Numbered from the stretch's first letter, positions 47,600 to 59,391 are shown. The stretch: 64,000 nt of DNA from Coenobita brevimanus (GCA_032717465.1 CM064666.1:4954528-5018527), one strand, 5' to 3'. The notes: generated from the letters alone by a model not told the origin. Numbers and translations are program-made.

Positions 47600-49240
47600 T
47601 ATTTTTTTATGCGAGGAAGAAGGAACCAAAGGCCATGAGCCCGCAGTAACAGTTCCCTCCAAGAGAAAAACAAAATACAATAGAGAGCCAAATTCAAGAT
47701 CCGATCATTTTGAGATGCCTGGACACACTGCGTTTGAAAGACTGGAGATCATAGGCAGCATGAAATACAGACAGAGGGAGACAGTTCCAGAGTTGACCTG
47801 TTGCATAAATGAAAGACTGGGAGTAACGGTTAACTCTTGCATTAGAGAGTTGGACAGAAAAGGGATGAGAGTTTGCTGCCAGACGGGTGCTACGCGCCCG
47901 TCGTAGAGATGGAGGAATGCAAGCACACAGTTCAGAGGAGCAGTGACCATTAAGGTAGTGATAGAAAAGAGATAAGATGCAACAGTGCGGCGAAGAGACA
48001 GAGGTTGAAGGGAGTCAGTAAGAGGAGGAGAGTTAATGAGACGAAAAGCCTTTGATTCCACCCTATTGAGAAGAGCTGTATGTGGGGAGCCTCCCCACAC
48101 ATGAGAGTTGTACTCCACACAGGGGCGGATAAAACCCCTGTATAGAGTCAACAGTTGTGAAGGGGTAAAGAAAGAGCGGAGTCGGCTTAGCACACCCAAT
48201 CTCTTGGAAGCAGATTTTACAAGAGATGTAATATGATCTTTCCAAGATAAGTCCCGAGTAAATGAAACCCCCAAGCATGTTCAAGGATGATGCAGGATTA
48301 GGCTGAATATTATTAAACATTAGTGGGTATACCTGTGGAAGATTTTGTTGGGTTGATAGGTGTAAGAACTGAGTCTTAGATGCATTAAAAACAACCATAT
48401 TATTTTTACCCCAGTCATAGATATGAGCCAAGTCAGACATTAGGTGTGCCATAGCCTCATCCCTTGTTTGTTGAAGTAACTGTTGCGATGGGCGTTGCAG
48501 GAACCGAATGGAAAGGTGAAGGGTGGAGTCATCAGCGTATGAGTGGATAGGGTTAGATGTACAGCTTAGAAGATCATTGATGAATAAAAGGAAGAGAGTT
48601 GGTGATAGGACAGAGCCCTGAGGAACACAATTGTTGATAGATCTAGGAGAAGAACGATGGCCGTCTACAACAGCGGCTATAGAACGACCAGAAAGGAAGC
48701 TAGCGATGAAGGCACAGATAGAAGGATAGAAAGTGTAGGAGGACAGTTTGGAAATTAAAGATTTATGCCAGACTCGATCGAAAGCCTTTGAGATGTCAAG
48801 TGCAATGGCAAAGCTTTCGCCAAAGTCCCGAAAGGAGGATGACCGGGAGTCTGAAAGGTAGGTGAGAAGATCGCCAGTGGAGCGTCCCTGACGGAACCCG
48901 TACTGACGATCGGAAAGAAGGTTGTGATAGGAAAGATGCCTTAAAATTTTTCTATTGAGAATTGACTCGAAAATTTTTGAAATACAGGACGTTAAAGCAA
49001 TTGGACGATAGTTGGAGGGTTGGGAGTGGTCACCCTTCTTTGGGACTGGCTGAATGAGAGCAAACTTCCAGCAAGAAGGAAAGGTACAAGTTGACAGACA
49101 AAGGCGAAAGAGTTTGCCTAGGCAGGGTGTAAGCACAGAAGCACAGTTCTTGAGAACAACAGGAGGGACCCCATCAGGCCCATATTCCTTGTTAGTACTG
49201 AGGCCAGTGATGGCAGAAAATACATCAACTGAAGAAACTT
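47600..49240 (-). pseudogene. Family E LINE copy E2, reverse transcriptase half
   Basis: Minus strand. Blocks are EYGPDGVPPVVLKNC near 49180, WKFALIQPVPKKGDHSQPSNYRPI near 49020-49070, QYGFRQGRSTGDLL near 48890, ALDISKAFDRVWHKSL near 48790, NNCVPQGSVLSPTLFLLFINDLL near 48580-48640, IHSYADDSTLH near 48530 and VVFNASKTQFLHLS near 48380. After a 1-nt shift at about 48270 (in a run of G on the minus strand) come GVSFTRDLSWKDHI near 48265, LYRGFIRPCVEYNSHVWGG near 48110 and a C-terminal region to 47705. Another frameshift near 49245 separates it from the endonuclease frame. The catalytic YADD is intact. 3' end is A-rich (about 47600-47612). The block style resembles Jockey/I-group LINEs common in crustaceans; clade not certain. 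Confidence 0.85.
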
Positions 49241-50870
49241 TTATTCAGCCATGAGGAAGTCATAGGGGGGAAGTGATGGAGGAACAGCACCGGAATCGTC
49301 TAATGTGGAATTGGAGGAGAAAGTCTGTGCGAAGAGATCTGCTTTATCAGTAGAAGAAATAGCTACAGAACCATCAGAGTAGAAAAGAGGAGGGAAGGAT
49401 GATGAGGTAAAGTTGTTAGAAAGGTTTTTGGGAAGGTGCCAGAAGGAGCGGGAAGAATTCGAGTTGGAGAGTTGAGAGCATTTAGTATGGATGAAATTAT
49501 TTTTAGCAGAGCGAAGAACAGACTTAGCACGATTCCGGGCAGAAACGTAAAGATGATGTGATTCTGGGGTGGGTTGGCTCCGGTACCTTTTGTAGGCCCT
49601 CTCCTTGTTGCGGACAGCATTAGAACAAGCGTGATTAAACCAAGGCTTTCTTGCTTTAGTCAAAGGATATGAGAGAGGAATGTATGCTTCCATGCCCGAG
49701 AGAATAACCTCCGTAATGTGCAAGGCACACTCAGATGGCTCACGGCCATGGAAGCAATAATCATTCCAGGGAAAATCAAAGAAGTGCTGCCTGAGGGCCT
49801 CCCAGTCCACGGCTCCAAAATGCCACAGACGACGTTTCCCTGGAGGGTCCACAGGCCGTACCGGAGTGATAGGACAGGTTAAGGTGATAAGGTTGTGATC
49901 GGAGGAGCCCAATGGAGAGAAAAGATTAACAGAGTAAGCAGAAGGATTAGCTGTGAGGAAGAGGTCAAGTATGTTGGAGCTCTCTCCTAGGCGGTCAGGG
50001 ATACAGGTAGGGTGCTGTACAAGATGCCCTAGGTCATTAAGGATAGAAAAGATGTAGGCTTGTTCACCAGGTGGATCAGTGAAAGGAGAGGAGAGCCAAA
50101 GGTGGTGGTGAACATTGAAATCTCCTTGAATGGAGATTTCAGAGAAAGGAGAAATGGATAGAATGTGTTCCATCGTAGAAGTAAGATAGTCGAAGAATTT
50201 TTGATAGTCAGTAGAATTAGGGGATAAGTAAACAGCACAGATATATTTAGTCAGAGAATGACAGGAAAGCCGAAGCCAGAGTGTAGAGAATTCAGAAGAA
50301 TTGAGTTCAGGAACATGAGAGCAAGATAAGTCGTTGCGTATATATACACAACAGCCACCTTTGGCTTTGAAATGAGTATAGAGAAAGTAGGAGGATACAG
50401 AAAAGGGTTTGCTGTCAGTTGCCTCAGACAGCTGAGTCTAAGTTAGAAAAAGAAGGTGAGGTTTAGAGGAGGAGAGGTGGTGCTCAACAGAACGAAAATT
50501 AGAGGAAAGGCCGCGAATGTTGCAGAAATGAAGAAGAAGAGAGTCAGACAGTGGTTCCAGGCACCTCGAGTCGTCACCGGGAGAGGGGCGGATGGTGGGG
50601 GCATTTATGGTCCCCCCCCCGGGGACTCCGAGGCTTGGTGAAGAGACGCCATAATTTTTTGAATTTTGGGAAAGGAAGTGTAGTGTGTACTGTGCATGTA
50701 GTTTGGTGTAGATAGTTAGAGAAATTTGTACTGGAGATCCTACTCTCTGTGTAACTGAGACACTGAAAAAGTTCAGCAAAGGGGGATGGTCAGGAACTAG
50801 TCCTGAGGGCTGATGAAACGGGAGCTCCAGCACTCCCTGTCATCAGCTTTCCATCCACCTCGGGAGTACT
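49241..50870 (-). pseudogene. Family E LINE copy E2, APE-type endonuclease half
   Basis: Minus strand, upstream of the RT half. The frame 50833 to 50438 contains HFCNIRGLSSNFRSVEHHL and ends L-F-L-T-stop, where the TAG at 50438-50440 stands in place of the catalytic Glu codon of the T-E-T-Q-L motif. The same frame continues as [15 protein letters not shown] near 50360, [15 protein letters not shown] near 50240, [14 protein letters not shown] near 50115, [14 protein letters not shown] near 49960 and [11 protein letters not shown] near 49890, giving the other endonuclease residues intact. A basic linker follows ([24 protein letters not shown]) and the frame stops at 49241. Upstream of about 50830 no ORF1 is recognised, so the element may be 5'-truncated near 50870. 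Confidence 0.85.
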
Positions 50871-50984
50871 GCCCTGCTCGACTGGTGCTACAGTCTACTC
50901 CTCTAGATATATCTCTGTCCTGTGCACTTATGATATTCAAGGTAGCTCCAGATGATTTAATACAAGTTCAAAAGAACCTCCAGC

Positions 50985-51625
50985 AGCAAGGTTCTGTATG
51001 TGCACCTGTATAAAGGGTTCTGTATGTGTACCTGTATAAGGGTTCTGTATGTGTACCTGTGTAAATTGTTCTGTATGTGTACCTGTATAAAGGGTTCTGT
51101 ATGTGTGCCTGTATAAAAGGTTCTGTATGTGTACGTGTATAAGGGTTCTCTGTGTACCTCTATAAAGGGTTCTGTATGTGTACCTGTATAAGGGTTCTGT
51201 ATGTGTACCTGTATAAAGGGTTCTGTATGTGTACCTGTATAAGGGTTCTGTATGTGTACCTGTATAAGGGTTCTGTATGTGTACCTGTATAAAGGGTTCT
51301 GTATGTGTACCTGTATAAAGGGTTCTGTATGTGTACCTGTATAAGAGGTTCTGTATGTGTACCTGTATAAAGGGTTCTGTATGTATACCTGTATAAGGGT
51401 TCTGTATGTGTACCTGTATAAAGGGTTCTGTATGTGTACCTGTATAATATGTGTTGTATGAGTACCATTATAAGGGGTTCTGTATGTGTCCCTGTAAAAG
51501 GGTTCTATACTGTATATGTACCTGTATGATGGGTTCTGTGTGTGTGCCTGAGTAAAGGGTTCTGTATGTGTACCTGTATAAATTGTTCTGTATGTGTACC
51601 TGTATAAAGGGTTTTGTATGTGTAC
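50985..51625. repeat. Minisatellite, unit 25-26 bp
   Basis: About 25 copies of a unit of the form GGGTTCTGTATGTGTACCTG plus TATAA or TATAAA. Units vary by one A, so the array alternates 25- and 26-bp spacing. Edge units are more diverged. The minus-strand reading YRYTYRTLYTGTHTEPL is an artefact. Confidence 0.97.
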
Positions 51626-51630
51626 ATAAT

Positions 51631-51940
51631 CACTAGGTCCACTGCAAGACCGGACATTCTAGTAGGAAGGATGATAGCCATAATTAGCCCTTTCCATGCA
51701 GGCCATGTAAGAACGGGAATAATCCTACGGTGTGCGTAGGAAGAGTATTTCATGTGTTGAGAGAAGTGTTATAGTGGCTGTGTTTATGTCTGTCATAATT
51801 TGCATATCATCGGCACAACAAACAGGGTGCAAAGCATGTAAAAGAACGTATTACAACATTCACTTTAAACGTCCGCCATAGCTGATTTGGTTTAGCGCAT
51901 CACGAGATGATTCCGCTAACCATTGTTCCATGGCAGCTCC
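51631..51940 (-). repeat. tRNA-derived SINE (S1 family), diverged copy 3
   Basis: The minus-strand head has TGGAACAATGGTTAGCGG (complement near 51918-51935), a box A-like block. Body words in common with the other S1 copies are TAGTGGCTGTGTTTATG near 51773 and CCACTGCAAGACCGG near 51640. Box B is not recognisable. Confidence 0.6.
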
Positions 51941-52014
51941 AAGGAAAAGATTATTTAAGCCAATATATTAGTTCTCCAGTACAAAAAGTCTCTCTTGAGT
52001 GGGATGATATTGGC

Positions 52015-52018
<4 letters not shown>

Positions 52019-52076
<58 letters not shown>
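52019..52076. repeat. (TA)n microsatellite
   Basis: Pure TA of about 58 bp. Confidence 0.97.
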
Positions 52077-52077
<1 letters not shown>

Positions 52078-52279
52078 GGAAACAGATAACGTTGTTAAAG
52101 TGTCAGTTCCATGCTTATTTTTTCATTAGTCAGTACACCAGCAGACGATATTATTCAGGCTTAGCAAGGATTCACAGCAGAGAAGAGGTCAGTGAAGGCT
52201 GTATCTAATCCTTCCAGTTATTAGTCTCTGTAAACCCAACAAAAACATCTGAAAACAACATGTATATGAATTATATGTC
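52077..52279. repeat. Old repeat fragment
   Basis: 52130-52225 has CAGACGATATTATTCAGGCTT and GTGAAGGCTGTATCTAATCC, words shared with 22590-22880. Non-coding. Confidence 0.5.
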
Positions 52280-53510
52280 ATTATCATCATCATCATCCGG
52301 ACCTTCTTTCCCACCCGACGGCAGGGTGAGGACTAGCAACGTCCAGACAAAGCAAGTTTGCCCAGTCCAATAGACCACGTTTCCATTCACTCATCAGTCA
52401 AGCCCCCGGAATCCTGACTCTATTTGATGCGCCAAAAAACTTTCACCACATTCCGTAGTTTCACATAAACGTAACCGATAAAGTTAATCCGAACGCTGTC
52501 ACGTTAAAAAGGGTGTCAGATTCCTAATCATGCACTTCCTCTCGCAACATTCATCCAGTCAGCTCAATCTCTTGTCAGTCCCCTAGCCTCCCCTAATTCC
52601 ATACCTCTCCTTCTCACACACTCATCCACCATATCCCTTCGCCTTCTCCTCGGCCTACCTCGCCTCCTCCCTCCTTCTGTTATCTTACATATACCCTTTT
52701 CACCCCTCTATTGTTATCCATTCTCTCCACATGACCTTGCCATGTACATTCTCCTCGATTCTGGTGTCCAAAGATTTCATCACTCCACATCTTTCATGAA
52801 TCACATTATTTCTTATCCTATCCAGTCTCTGTACTCCACATACATTCCTCAGTAGTCCCATCTCCACTGCTCTCACTCTTGACTTTTCATTTTCATGCCA
52901 CACGATAGTCTCACACCCATATGTTAAAGCTGACATTAACACTCCTTCATGTAAGCCTCAAGCAGCTGCAACACTCAGGCCTCTGATTCTTATCAAGGCA
53001 TCATAGCACCAGCTACTTTCTTCCTTGTGTCACTCTACTTTCCACTTCTTTTGCACAGTTTCCTCTTTTTCTCTATTACTGTACTCGGGGATTTGAACTC
53101 TTTCACCAATTCCAATTTCTCTCCATTCACAGTAACATCACACTGGGATTCACCTTCTCTCCTGACTACAATTACTTTACTCTTTTCTGCATTTACTCTC
53201 AAGGCACGAAGCTCAGAGACATAAGCAAAACTCTGCACTAGTCTACCAAGTTCTTGTTCGATATTTGCAAATAGCACTGCATCATCAGCATGCAACAGAT
53301 TTGAGATATTCCATCCATCACCATTTATTACCAACACCCTCTCTCCATTACTCTAATCACCTCATCCATACATATATAGAACGAGCATGAGGACATCACG
53401 CAACCTTGTCGCACGCCCACGCTGGATGTGAGCCATTCACGTAGATGCCCATTTAACCTTACACGTACCTCATTACCATCATAAAAACTCTTGACGGCAT
53501 CTAGCAGCTT

Positions 53511-53513
<3 letters not shown>
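52280..53513 (-). pseudogene. Family C LINE, 5'-truncated copy C1
   Basis: Minus-strand reading from 53513: LLDAVKSFYDGNEVRVRLNGHL near 53440-53500, SVGVRQGCVMSS near 53400, NLLHADDAVLFANIEQELGRLVQ near 53230-53290 (HADD in place of YADD), NAEKSKVIVVRREGE near 53160, LTYGCETIVWHENEKSRVRAVEMG near 52870-52930 and a final H-V-M-W-R-like region near 52720. The 3' untranslated region contains GTCCAGAC-type words and ends in (GAT)n (ATC on the plus strand at 52284-52297). Several frameshifts. The RT arrangement is close to that of family A but the 3' end is different. Confidence 0.8.

Positions 53514-53605
<92 letters not shown>
53514..53605. repeat. (TA)n microsatellite at the 5' boundary of LINE C1
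   Basis: TA run of about 92 bp, starting where LINE C1 coding homology stops. Confidence 0.97.
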
Positions 53606-53609
<4 letters not shown>

Positions 53610-54824
53610 TATCATTATATTATGTAATTAACCCCTTCACTCCAATGACATGTGGTTTGGAGGTCGTCTGTTTTCCGAAATGGCGCGTGTTCGGTCCCAT
53701 GCTGGGGGAAGAAAGCTTTTGCTTAACTGAATTTCTTTAAAAAATGAAAACTCTTTTATTCTTCCACAAGACGGACTGAAAATCCATGGAAACACACCTT
53801 TCAGTATCAGTGCACAAGTCTTGAATGAGACAGCCTAGGCCTGTAAACAATTAGGACGGTGGGTATTAGTGCCAAAGTGGTGACATGCGCATTTGTGTGG
53901 TTCGTCAGAGGACTGCTGGGGTTCAGGAAAAGTACTGTGAAGTCGCACCCAGAGCCAGAAAAAAATCAACGTTTGTCTTCAACACTGCAGTGCATTTACT
54001 GTAGACTATGAAAGCTTCCCACTCAGCCGATAGCCAAGGGTAGTCGCCTGGAGGGTTGATCTGACCTGTAATCAAGGAGATTCATTCCTGCCTCATATCT
54101 AAGCCTCACTGAATTTCCTGTCATCACACCTTAGTGGTTAAGTTGTGGGATTAGTCCAGTTCTGTCAAATAAAAACAAACCAACAACAGTACTGACAGGA
54201 TTAACTATATGTTTGGAGGTCCAGACGCCTCTCCCAAGCTAAATCAAATCGTAATGAGGTAACAAGAATAGTATAAAAAACATCATCGGATTGAGGGCGT
54301 TAAATATCAAGGCCTGAGAAGATCTTAGTAAGACATTTTATTAACGCTGACGCCGAGAGATATTTCTTTTTCCCTAGTTGAATGATCCTCCCAGACAGAA
54401 ACGGGATAAAAACCACCTTAATTAATCCTGTGATCATAAAGGACCACTTGGGTATTTTATTAAGGCTATCGTTAATATCTATCTCTTCAGTCTAGGTTTC
54501 AGTGGTTCACGGACTTAATTTCTCAGCCCGATGACGTATTTCATATTCCTCGTATCTCCACACGATTTTACTAAGTCCGATTTATTAACCGAATTGGAGA
54601 CGATAAGTAAAGTCGCGTTCATGAGTCCCGTTACACATGTGGGCGTGTTGTCTATTGTAGTGCTAGCTACTTTTGGAATATGGAACTTTTACTCTTACTG
54701 CCTAACGCACTGAATACAGCTGGACCGGGTAGCAAGTGAAATAAGTTCACCATCCTGCCGATGGTGGCCACAACAGTAGACAACACGACTACATGTGTGT
54801 CGGGATTCATGAACGCGGCTGTAC

Positions 54825-54829
<5 letters not shown>
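53606..54829. other. No gene; old repeat fragments
   Basis: TTAACCCCTTCACTCCAATGACA begins near 53628. A second copy-like region at 54530-54620 has CGATGACGTATTTCA and CGATTTTACTAAGTCCGA. No coding motif recognised. Confidence 0.45.

Positions 54830-54882
<53 letters not shown>
54830..54882. repeat. (CT)n microsatellite
   Basis: Pure CT of about 53 bp. Confidence 0.97.
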
Positions 54883-54885
<3 letters not shown>

Positions 54886-55232
54886 CCTACACATTTTCTG
54901 CAGTGAATAGTCTGCCCCTAACTAAAAATACGCAGCAAAATAAGCCTTCCCTCTTATGAGTCTAGTGCACGAAATTCATTATGCCATTTCTCATAACCCA
55001 ATTCTCTGTCAATATAGTGTTTTCCTTTTTTTATTGTTTTGCAAGATTTATGAGAGCGTTTGACGTTTTCCGGCACTACAGTCACAGTATTCTTAGTGCA
55101 TTATGGCTGCTTCGAATGATTTTAATCATTTCTCAAGAATTACTCCTCTGCCTAAAGATTTTTTTTAATAATCATAGAGGGGTTATTTTCACCGTCTTTG
55201 CTTCCACTGCATAAATTTATACAACTTATGAC
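54883..55232. other. No gene seen
   Basis: AT-rich, with T-rich runs near 55028 and 55160. Nothing recognised. Confidence 0.45.
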
Positions 55233-55402
55233 AGGGAATGGGAGACTAAGGATGAGATGTAGGCATGAGGTGGAGGGGTATACGAGTGTGAGTAAAGTGG
55301 GTGTGAGCTGGAGAGATGGCAGCCGGATGGCAGAGGACAGGGTGATATGGCAATTATTCTGTAACCACCCCTTCTGGGATTAAGGCATCTGGCTACAGGT
55401 AT
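55233..55402 (+). repeat. Family A LINE 3' terminal fragment, diverged copy A6
   Basis: The plus strand has GGGAGACTAAGGATGAGATG, GTGTGAGCTGGAGAGATGGC, GAGGACAGGGTGATATGGCA, TAACCACCCCTTCTGGGATT and AAGGCATCTGGCTACAG, the family A last codons and terminus in order. Older than A3 or A8. Confidence 0.7.
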
Positions 55403-55477
55403 TCTGGACTAGTTATTTTCGACATTTCCCTCCTAAGTGGATTTCTCTACAAACATATTAACACCTACATTGCTATG

Positions 55478-55765
55478 ACAGGTGATGAAGAGGGAGGCTT
55501 TCACTTGGTCGCACTGATATGACCGGCCTGTGAAGATGCCCTGTTATACAAACGTCCCTAAGACCCGTCCCTGTCCTCTAAAAATGAAGATAGTGGACAG
55601 CTGAATAAGGACACCTTTGACATGTAGACCACAGGGTTTACATTCAGCTGAGCCTGGCGTTACAACAGTTACGGTACTATTACTATTACTACTACTACTA
55701 CTACCATTACTACTACTACTACTGCTGCTACTACTACTACCATTACTGCTACTACTATTATGATG
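55478..55765 (+). repeat. SINE-like repeat (S4 family), copy 2, with (TAC)n tail
   Basis: Shares the block order of 6074-6290: GAAG-GGGA-GC, GCACTGATATGACCGGCCTGTG, ATACAAACGTCCCTAAG, and CAGGGTTTACATTCAG near the end. It passes into TACTACTAC-type triplets at 55675-55765. Confidence 0.55.
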
Positions 55766-55859
55766 TCCTTTATACAGCAAACGTGTAACCCCTGCCGGTC
55801 TGATTCTTTATGAGATAGTTTGCCTTTCCTGAGTCATTGTTTTATAACCAACATAACTT

Positions 55860-55984
55860 ACTCAGTCTTTGTTACCGCCAGCATATTAAACTGGTTCCCT
55901 TCACCCGGAAAGGGGGTGGGGCACTGCAAGAGAAGAGCAGTTTAATGACGTAATCTAACGGGTTTATGTTTCAGGTGTTCCTAG
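55860..55984 (+). repeat. SINE-like repeat (S4 family), 3' fragment, copy 3
   Basis: The 3' part AACGGGTTTATGTTTCAGGTG and CCTAGGGCCATAACAAC matches the 3' end of copy 1 and runs directly into a (CAA)n-type array. Confidence 0.5.
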
Positions 55985-56291
55985 GGCCATAACAACAACA
56001 ACAACGACAACAACAACGACGACAACAACAACGACAAAAACAACGACAAAAAACAACAATAACAACAACAACGACGACGACAATAACAACGCCAACAACG
56101 ACATCAACAACAACGACAAAAACAACAAAAACAACAACGACAAAAACAACAAAAACAACAACAACGACAAAAACAACAACGACAAAAACAACAATAACAA
56201 CAACAACAACGACGACAATAACAACGCCAACAACGCCAACAACAACAACAACAATGACAACAACAACACCAACACCACCACCACCACCACT

Positions 56292-56323
<32 letters not shown>

Positions 56324-56360
56324 CAACGCCAACAACTACAACAACAGCCACAACAACAAA
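55985..56360. repeat. Compound trinucleotide array (AAC/ACG/AAA/ACC)
   Basis: About 375 bp of AAC-register triplets with interspersed GAC, AAA, GCC and ACC triplets. All six readings are open over parts of it as low-complexity artefacts. Confidence 0.97.
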
Positions 56361-56843
56361 GCAGGTCTCCCCTGGCTGAAGGAAATCGTCTGAGGCAGCA
56401 GCATCAACCAATATAGACACCATCGTACTGAGAATACTATTGTGCATTTATGTAGGAGTTACTTTACTACCAAGTGGTTCTGTGTTTTTCAAAAGTATTA
56501 ATTTCTGAAAGATATGAAAACTGACATTATTTTATTTTTCCTGTCTCGGAGATTCAGAGAGGAGCAAATGGAGGAGGAGAAAGAGAAAGGGTGAGGCGAC
56601 GACTAAGATGGTGATGATAAGGAAGAGGAGGAGGAGGAGTAGGAGGAGGAGGAAGGGAGAGACAATGACTACGACGATGGTGATGATGAGAAACAGGAGG
56701 AGGAGGAAGTGCAGTCGACTACTACGACGACGACGACGATGATGATGATGATGATGATAAGGTGGAGGAGGAAAAAGAGAAGAAGGAAGAAATGGAAGGA
56801 AAGGAAAAGGAAGAGAAAAAAGTAGGGAGAGCGCTGGGGTAAT
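56361..56843. other. Purine-rich low-complexity DNA; no gene
   Basis: From 56555 to 56835 the plus strand is dominated by GAG, GAT and GAC triplets and A/G runs, similar in composition to 44967-46085. Confidence 0.7.
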
Positions 56844-56871
56844 AACAATAGTAATAATAATAATAATAATA

Positions 56872-56909
<38 letters not shown>

Positions 56910-56910
56910 C
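56844..56910. repeat. (AAT)n-(ATT)n inverted triplet microsatellite
   Basis: AAT repeats to about 56872 turn into ATT repeats to 56910, a self-complementary hairpin-capable array. Confidence 0.96.
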
Positions 56911-56911
56911 T

Positions 56912-57440
56912 CTATTTGGGCATATGGAGAGAATGGATAATGAGCGATTGGTGAAAAAGATAACTAGATCTGATGTGAGAGGTGTAAGGCTGAGAGGAAG
57001 ACCACGAATAGGATGGATGGACAGTGTGAAGAGAGCGCTGGATGCGAGAGGGATGTCTGTTGAGCAAGGAAGAGTGGCTGTGAGTGACAGAAATAAATGG
57101 AGAGAAATTGTGAATGAATAAGTGATGACGCAGCCCTGAGGGGATATTCTCCCGCATTTGGTCTGATCATCTATTTCAGGTCAGGTGCGGGTAAGGGGAT
57201 GGGTCTGTTATGATGTGGCAGGGGTAAACCAGTTCTGCTGTCGGGCCCTGCTGCGGATGTCACTGATTGCATTGCCCAGTTGACCCTTGTGCGGTGTGGT
57301 GCGGTGAGGATCTGTCCGTTCTCCCCTTTGGGGCTAAGATGCGAATGAATGTGTTTGAATGGATGAGTAAATGGAGAGTGAGTCGTCCTGTCTCGGCTAC
57401 CTCCCTTTCCTTGGGGGAAGCAGCCTAGGTATATAGATAG
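56912..57440 (+). pseudogene. Family D LINE 3' end (last codons and 3' untranslated region)
   Basis: The plus strand encodes GHMERMDNERLVKKITRSD, then RLRGRPRIGWMDSVKRAL and DRNKWREIVNE before a stop at 57119-57121. The W/G-H-x-E-R-M and G-R-P-R-x-x-W blocks are the C-terminal signature also found in LINEs A and C, but the sequence is distinct. A 3' untranslated region of about 310 bp follows, ending in a (GATA)n tail at 57433-57447. 5'-truncated at the ATT array. Confidence 0.75.
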
Positions 57441-57462
57441 ATAGATTATCTCTATCTATCTA
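57441..57462. repeat. GATA/TATC junction between two LINE tails
   Basis: GATAGATAGATT from LINE D meets ATCTCTATCTATC from LINE A7. The two elements are tail to tail, which makes a short inverted repeat. Confidence 0.85.
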
Positions 57463-59391
57463 TTGCCAGACGCCTCAATCCCGTTCGGGGTGGCCACAAA
57501 CAAATAGCCTCCACGTCGCCCTGTCCCACGCCATTTCACTGCCCCGCTCCCAACTCACACCCCCCTCTCTCATATACCTCTCCACCCCATCCCTCCATCT
57601 CATCCTCGGCCTCCCCCTCCATCTTCCCCCCTCCACCTCACTCACATACACTCTCTTCGTCAGTCTTTCACCCTCCATCCTCTCCACATGACCAAACCAC
57701 CTCAGTGTATTCCTCCTAATGCTTCTTAACACATCCACATCCACACCACAACGTTCCTTTATATCATCATTTGTCAGCCTGTCTCTCCATGTGACTCCAC
57801 AGGCTCCTCTTAAATAACTCATTTCCACTGCTCTCACTCTTGACTTGTGTCCTTCCAGCAACGTCCAAGCTTCACTACCATACGTTAGAGTTGGTATCAC
57901 AATACTGTCATGTAGTAACTTTTTCACTTCCATGCTCACTTCCCTGTTTCCTATCACTGCTTTCAAGGAACCAGCAACCTTTCTTCCCTGCTGTACCCTG
58001 TCAACCACTTCACCCTCCAAACCTCCATCCTTACTCATCACACTACCCAAGTACTTAAACGTACTCACATTTTCCAATCCCTCACCATCCAACCTCGCTG
58101 TACATTCACTGACTTCACCTCTCTCAAAGACCATCACTTTACTCTTCCCTACATTCACCTTTAGATTCCGTTTCTTACACACTCTCCCAAACTCATCCAC
58201 CAGACCTTCCATCTCTCCTTTGCCTTCACTCAACAACACAGTGTCATCTGCAAACAACAGTACAGGGAGTTTCCAAACACTACACTCTCTCACCAAGGCC
58301 ACTCCAACATCCACTACCCTACCTTGTACCTCTTTTATTACCTCATCCATGTTCAGATTGAACAACCACGGAGACATGACACATCCCTGTTTCAACCCAA
58401 CCTTCAAAGAGAAAAATTCACTCAGTTCACCATCCACACGCACTGCAGCCTTACCACCATCATACATACTGTTCACAACATTTAACAACTTCCCATCTAC
58501 TCCATATATTCTTATTACTTTCCACAATCCTTGTCTATCCACCCTGTCATATGCTTTCTCCAAATCCATGAAAGCTGCATACAACTTCTTTCCCTTCTCT
58601 AGAAACTTTTCCACTAAAGATCTAAGAATGAATATCTGATCTACACAACCTCTTCCCTTCCTAAAACCTCCCTGTTCTTCTCCAACTAATTCCTCTGTTC
58701 TTTCTCTATCTCTGTCAATAAGTATCCTACCATACACTTTTTCTATTATACTAAGACAGATGCCCCTATGATTACCACACACTTCTTTTTCCCCTTTTCC
58801 TTTGTACGAGGGAATAATTATACCTGACTTCCAATCCTCCGGGACTCTACCTTCCTCCCAGGCCAACCTGCACATCTTCCACATCCATTCTACTACTATC
58901 TCTCCCCCATGCTTCAGCATTTCACCACACACTCCATCAATTCCTGGGGCTTTCTCCAATTTAACTTTCTTCATTGCTTCCACAACTTCTATCCTACTGA
59001 TTTCTTCCTGTCTTCTCAACTCCCTCCTCCTCCCAGCCATTCCCCAGCCACTTATACTCGCATTACTTCCATCCTCTATGTTCAACAATTCCTTAAAGTG
59101 TTCTCTCCATCTGCTCACTTTTTCTCCCTTCTCCACTAGTAATCTACCATTTTTGTCTTTCACTCCCCTGCTAACTTCATTTCCACCGTCTCTTTACACC
59201 TCTTTCCAGAACATTTTCTTACAGTCCCTCCACTTTACACTCAAGTTCCTTCCAAATTCCTCATCTGCTCTCTTCTTACTCTCTCTTACTAATCTTTTCA
59301 TCTTTCTCTTTCTTTCTACATATAACTCTCTCTTCCGCCTCTCAACTTCTTTCTTGGAAGTATTAAACATCATCAGAACATTGTAAACTTG
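57463..59391 (-). pseudogene. Family A RTE-like LINE, best copy A7 with intact reverse transcriptase frame
   Basis: The minus-strand frame from 59163 to 57475 is open for 562 codons. Blocks: WREHFKELLNIEDGSN near residue 20, LEKAPGIDGVCGEML near 75, IIIPSYKGKGEKEVCGNHRGI near 120, GFRKGRGCVDQIF near 165, AFMDLEKAYDRVDRQGLW near 195, LKQGCVMSPWLFNLNM near 255, LPVLLFADDTVLLSEGKGE near 300 (catalytic F-A-D-D intact), NVGKSKVMVFERGE near 340, TYGSEAWTLLEGHKSRVRAVEM near 420, [20 protein letters not shown] near 490 and [19 protein letters not shown] near 520. Coding similarity continues upstream to 59391 (KRRKRELYVERKRKMKRL-like) after one frameshift near 59185, then breaks off; the endonuclease is absent. 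So it is a 5'-truncated but recent copy. It could supply RT in trans only if transcribed from outside, which nothing here shows. Confidence 0.9.
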
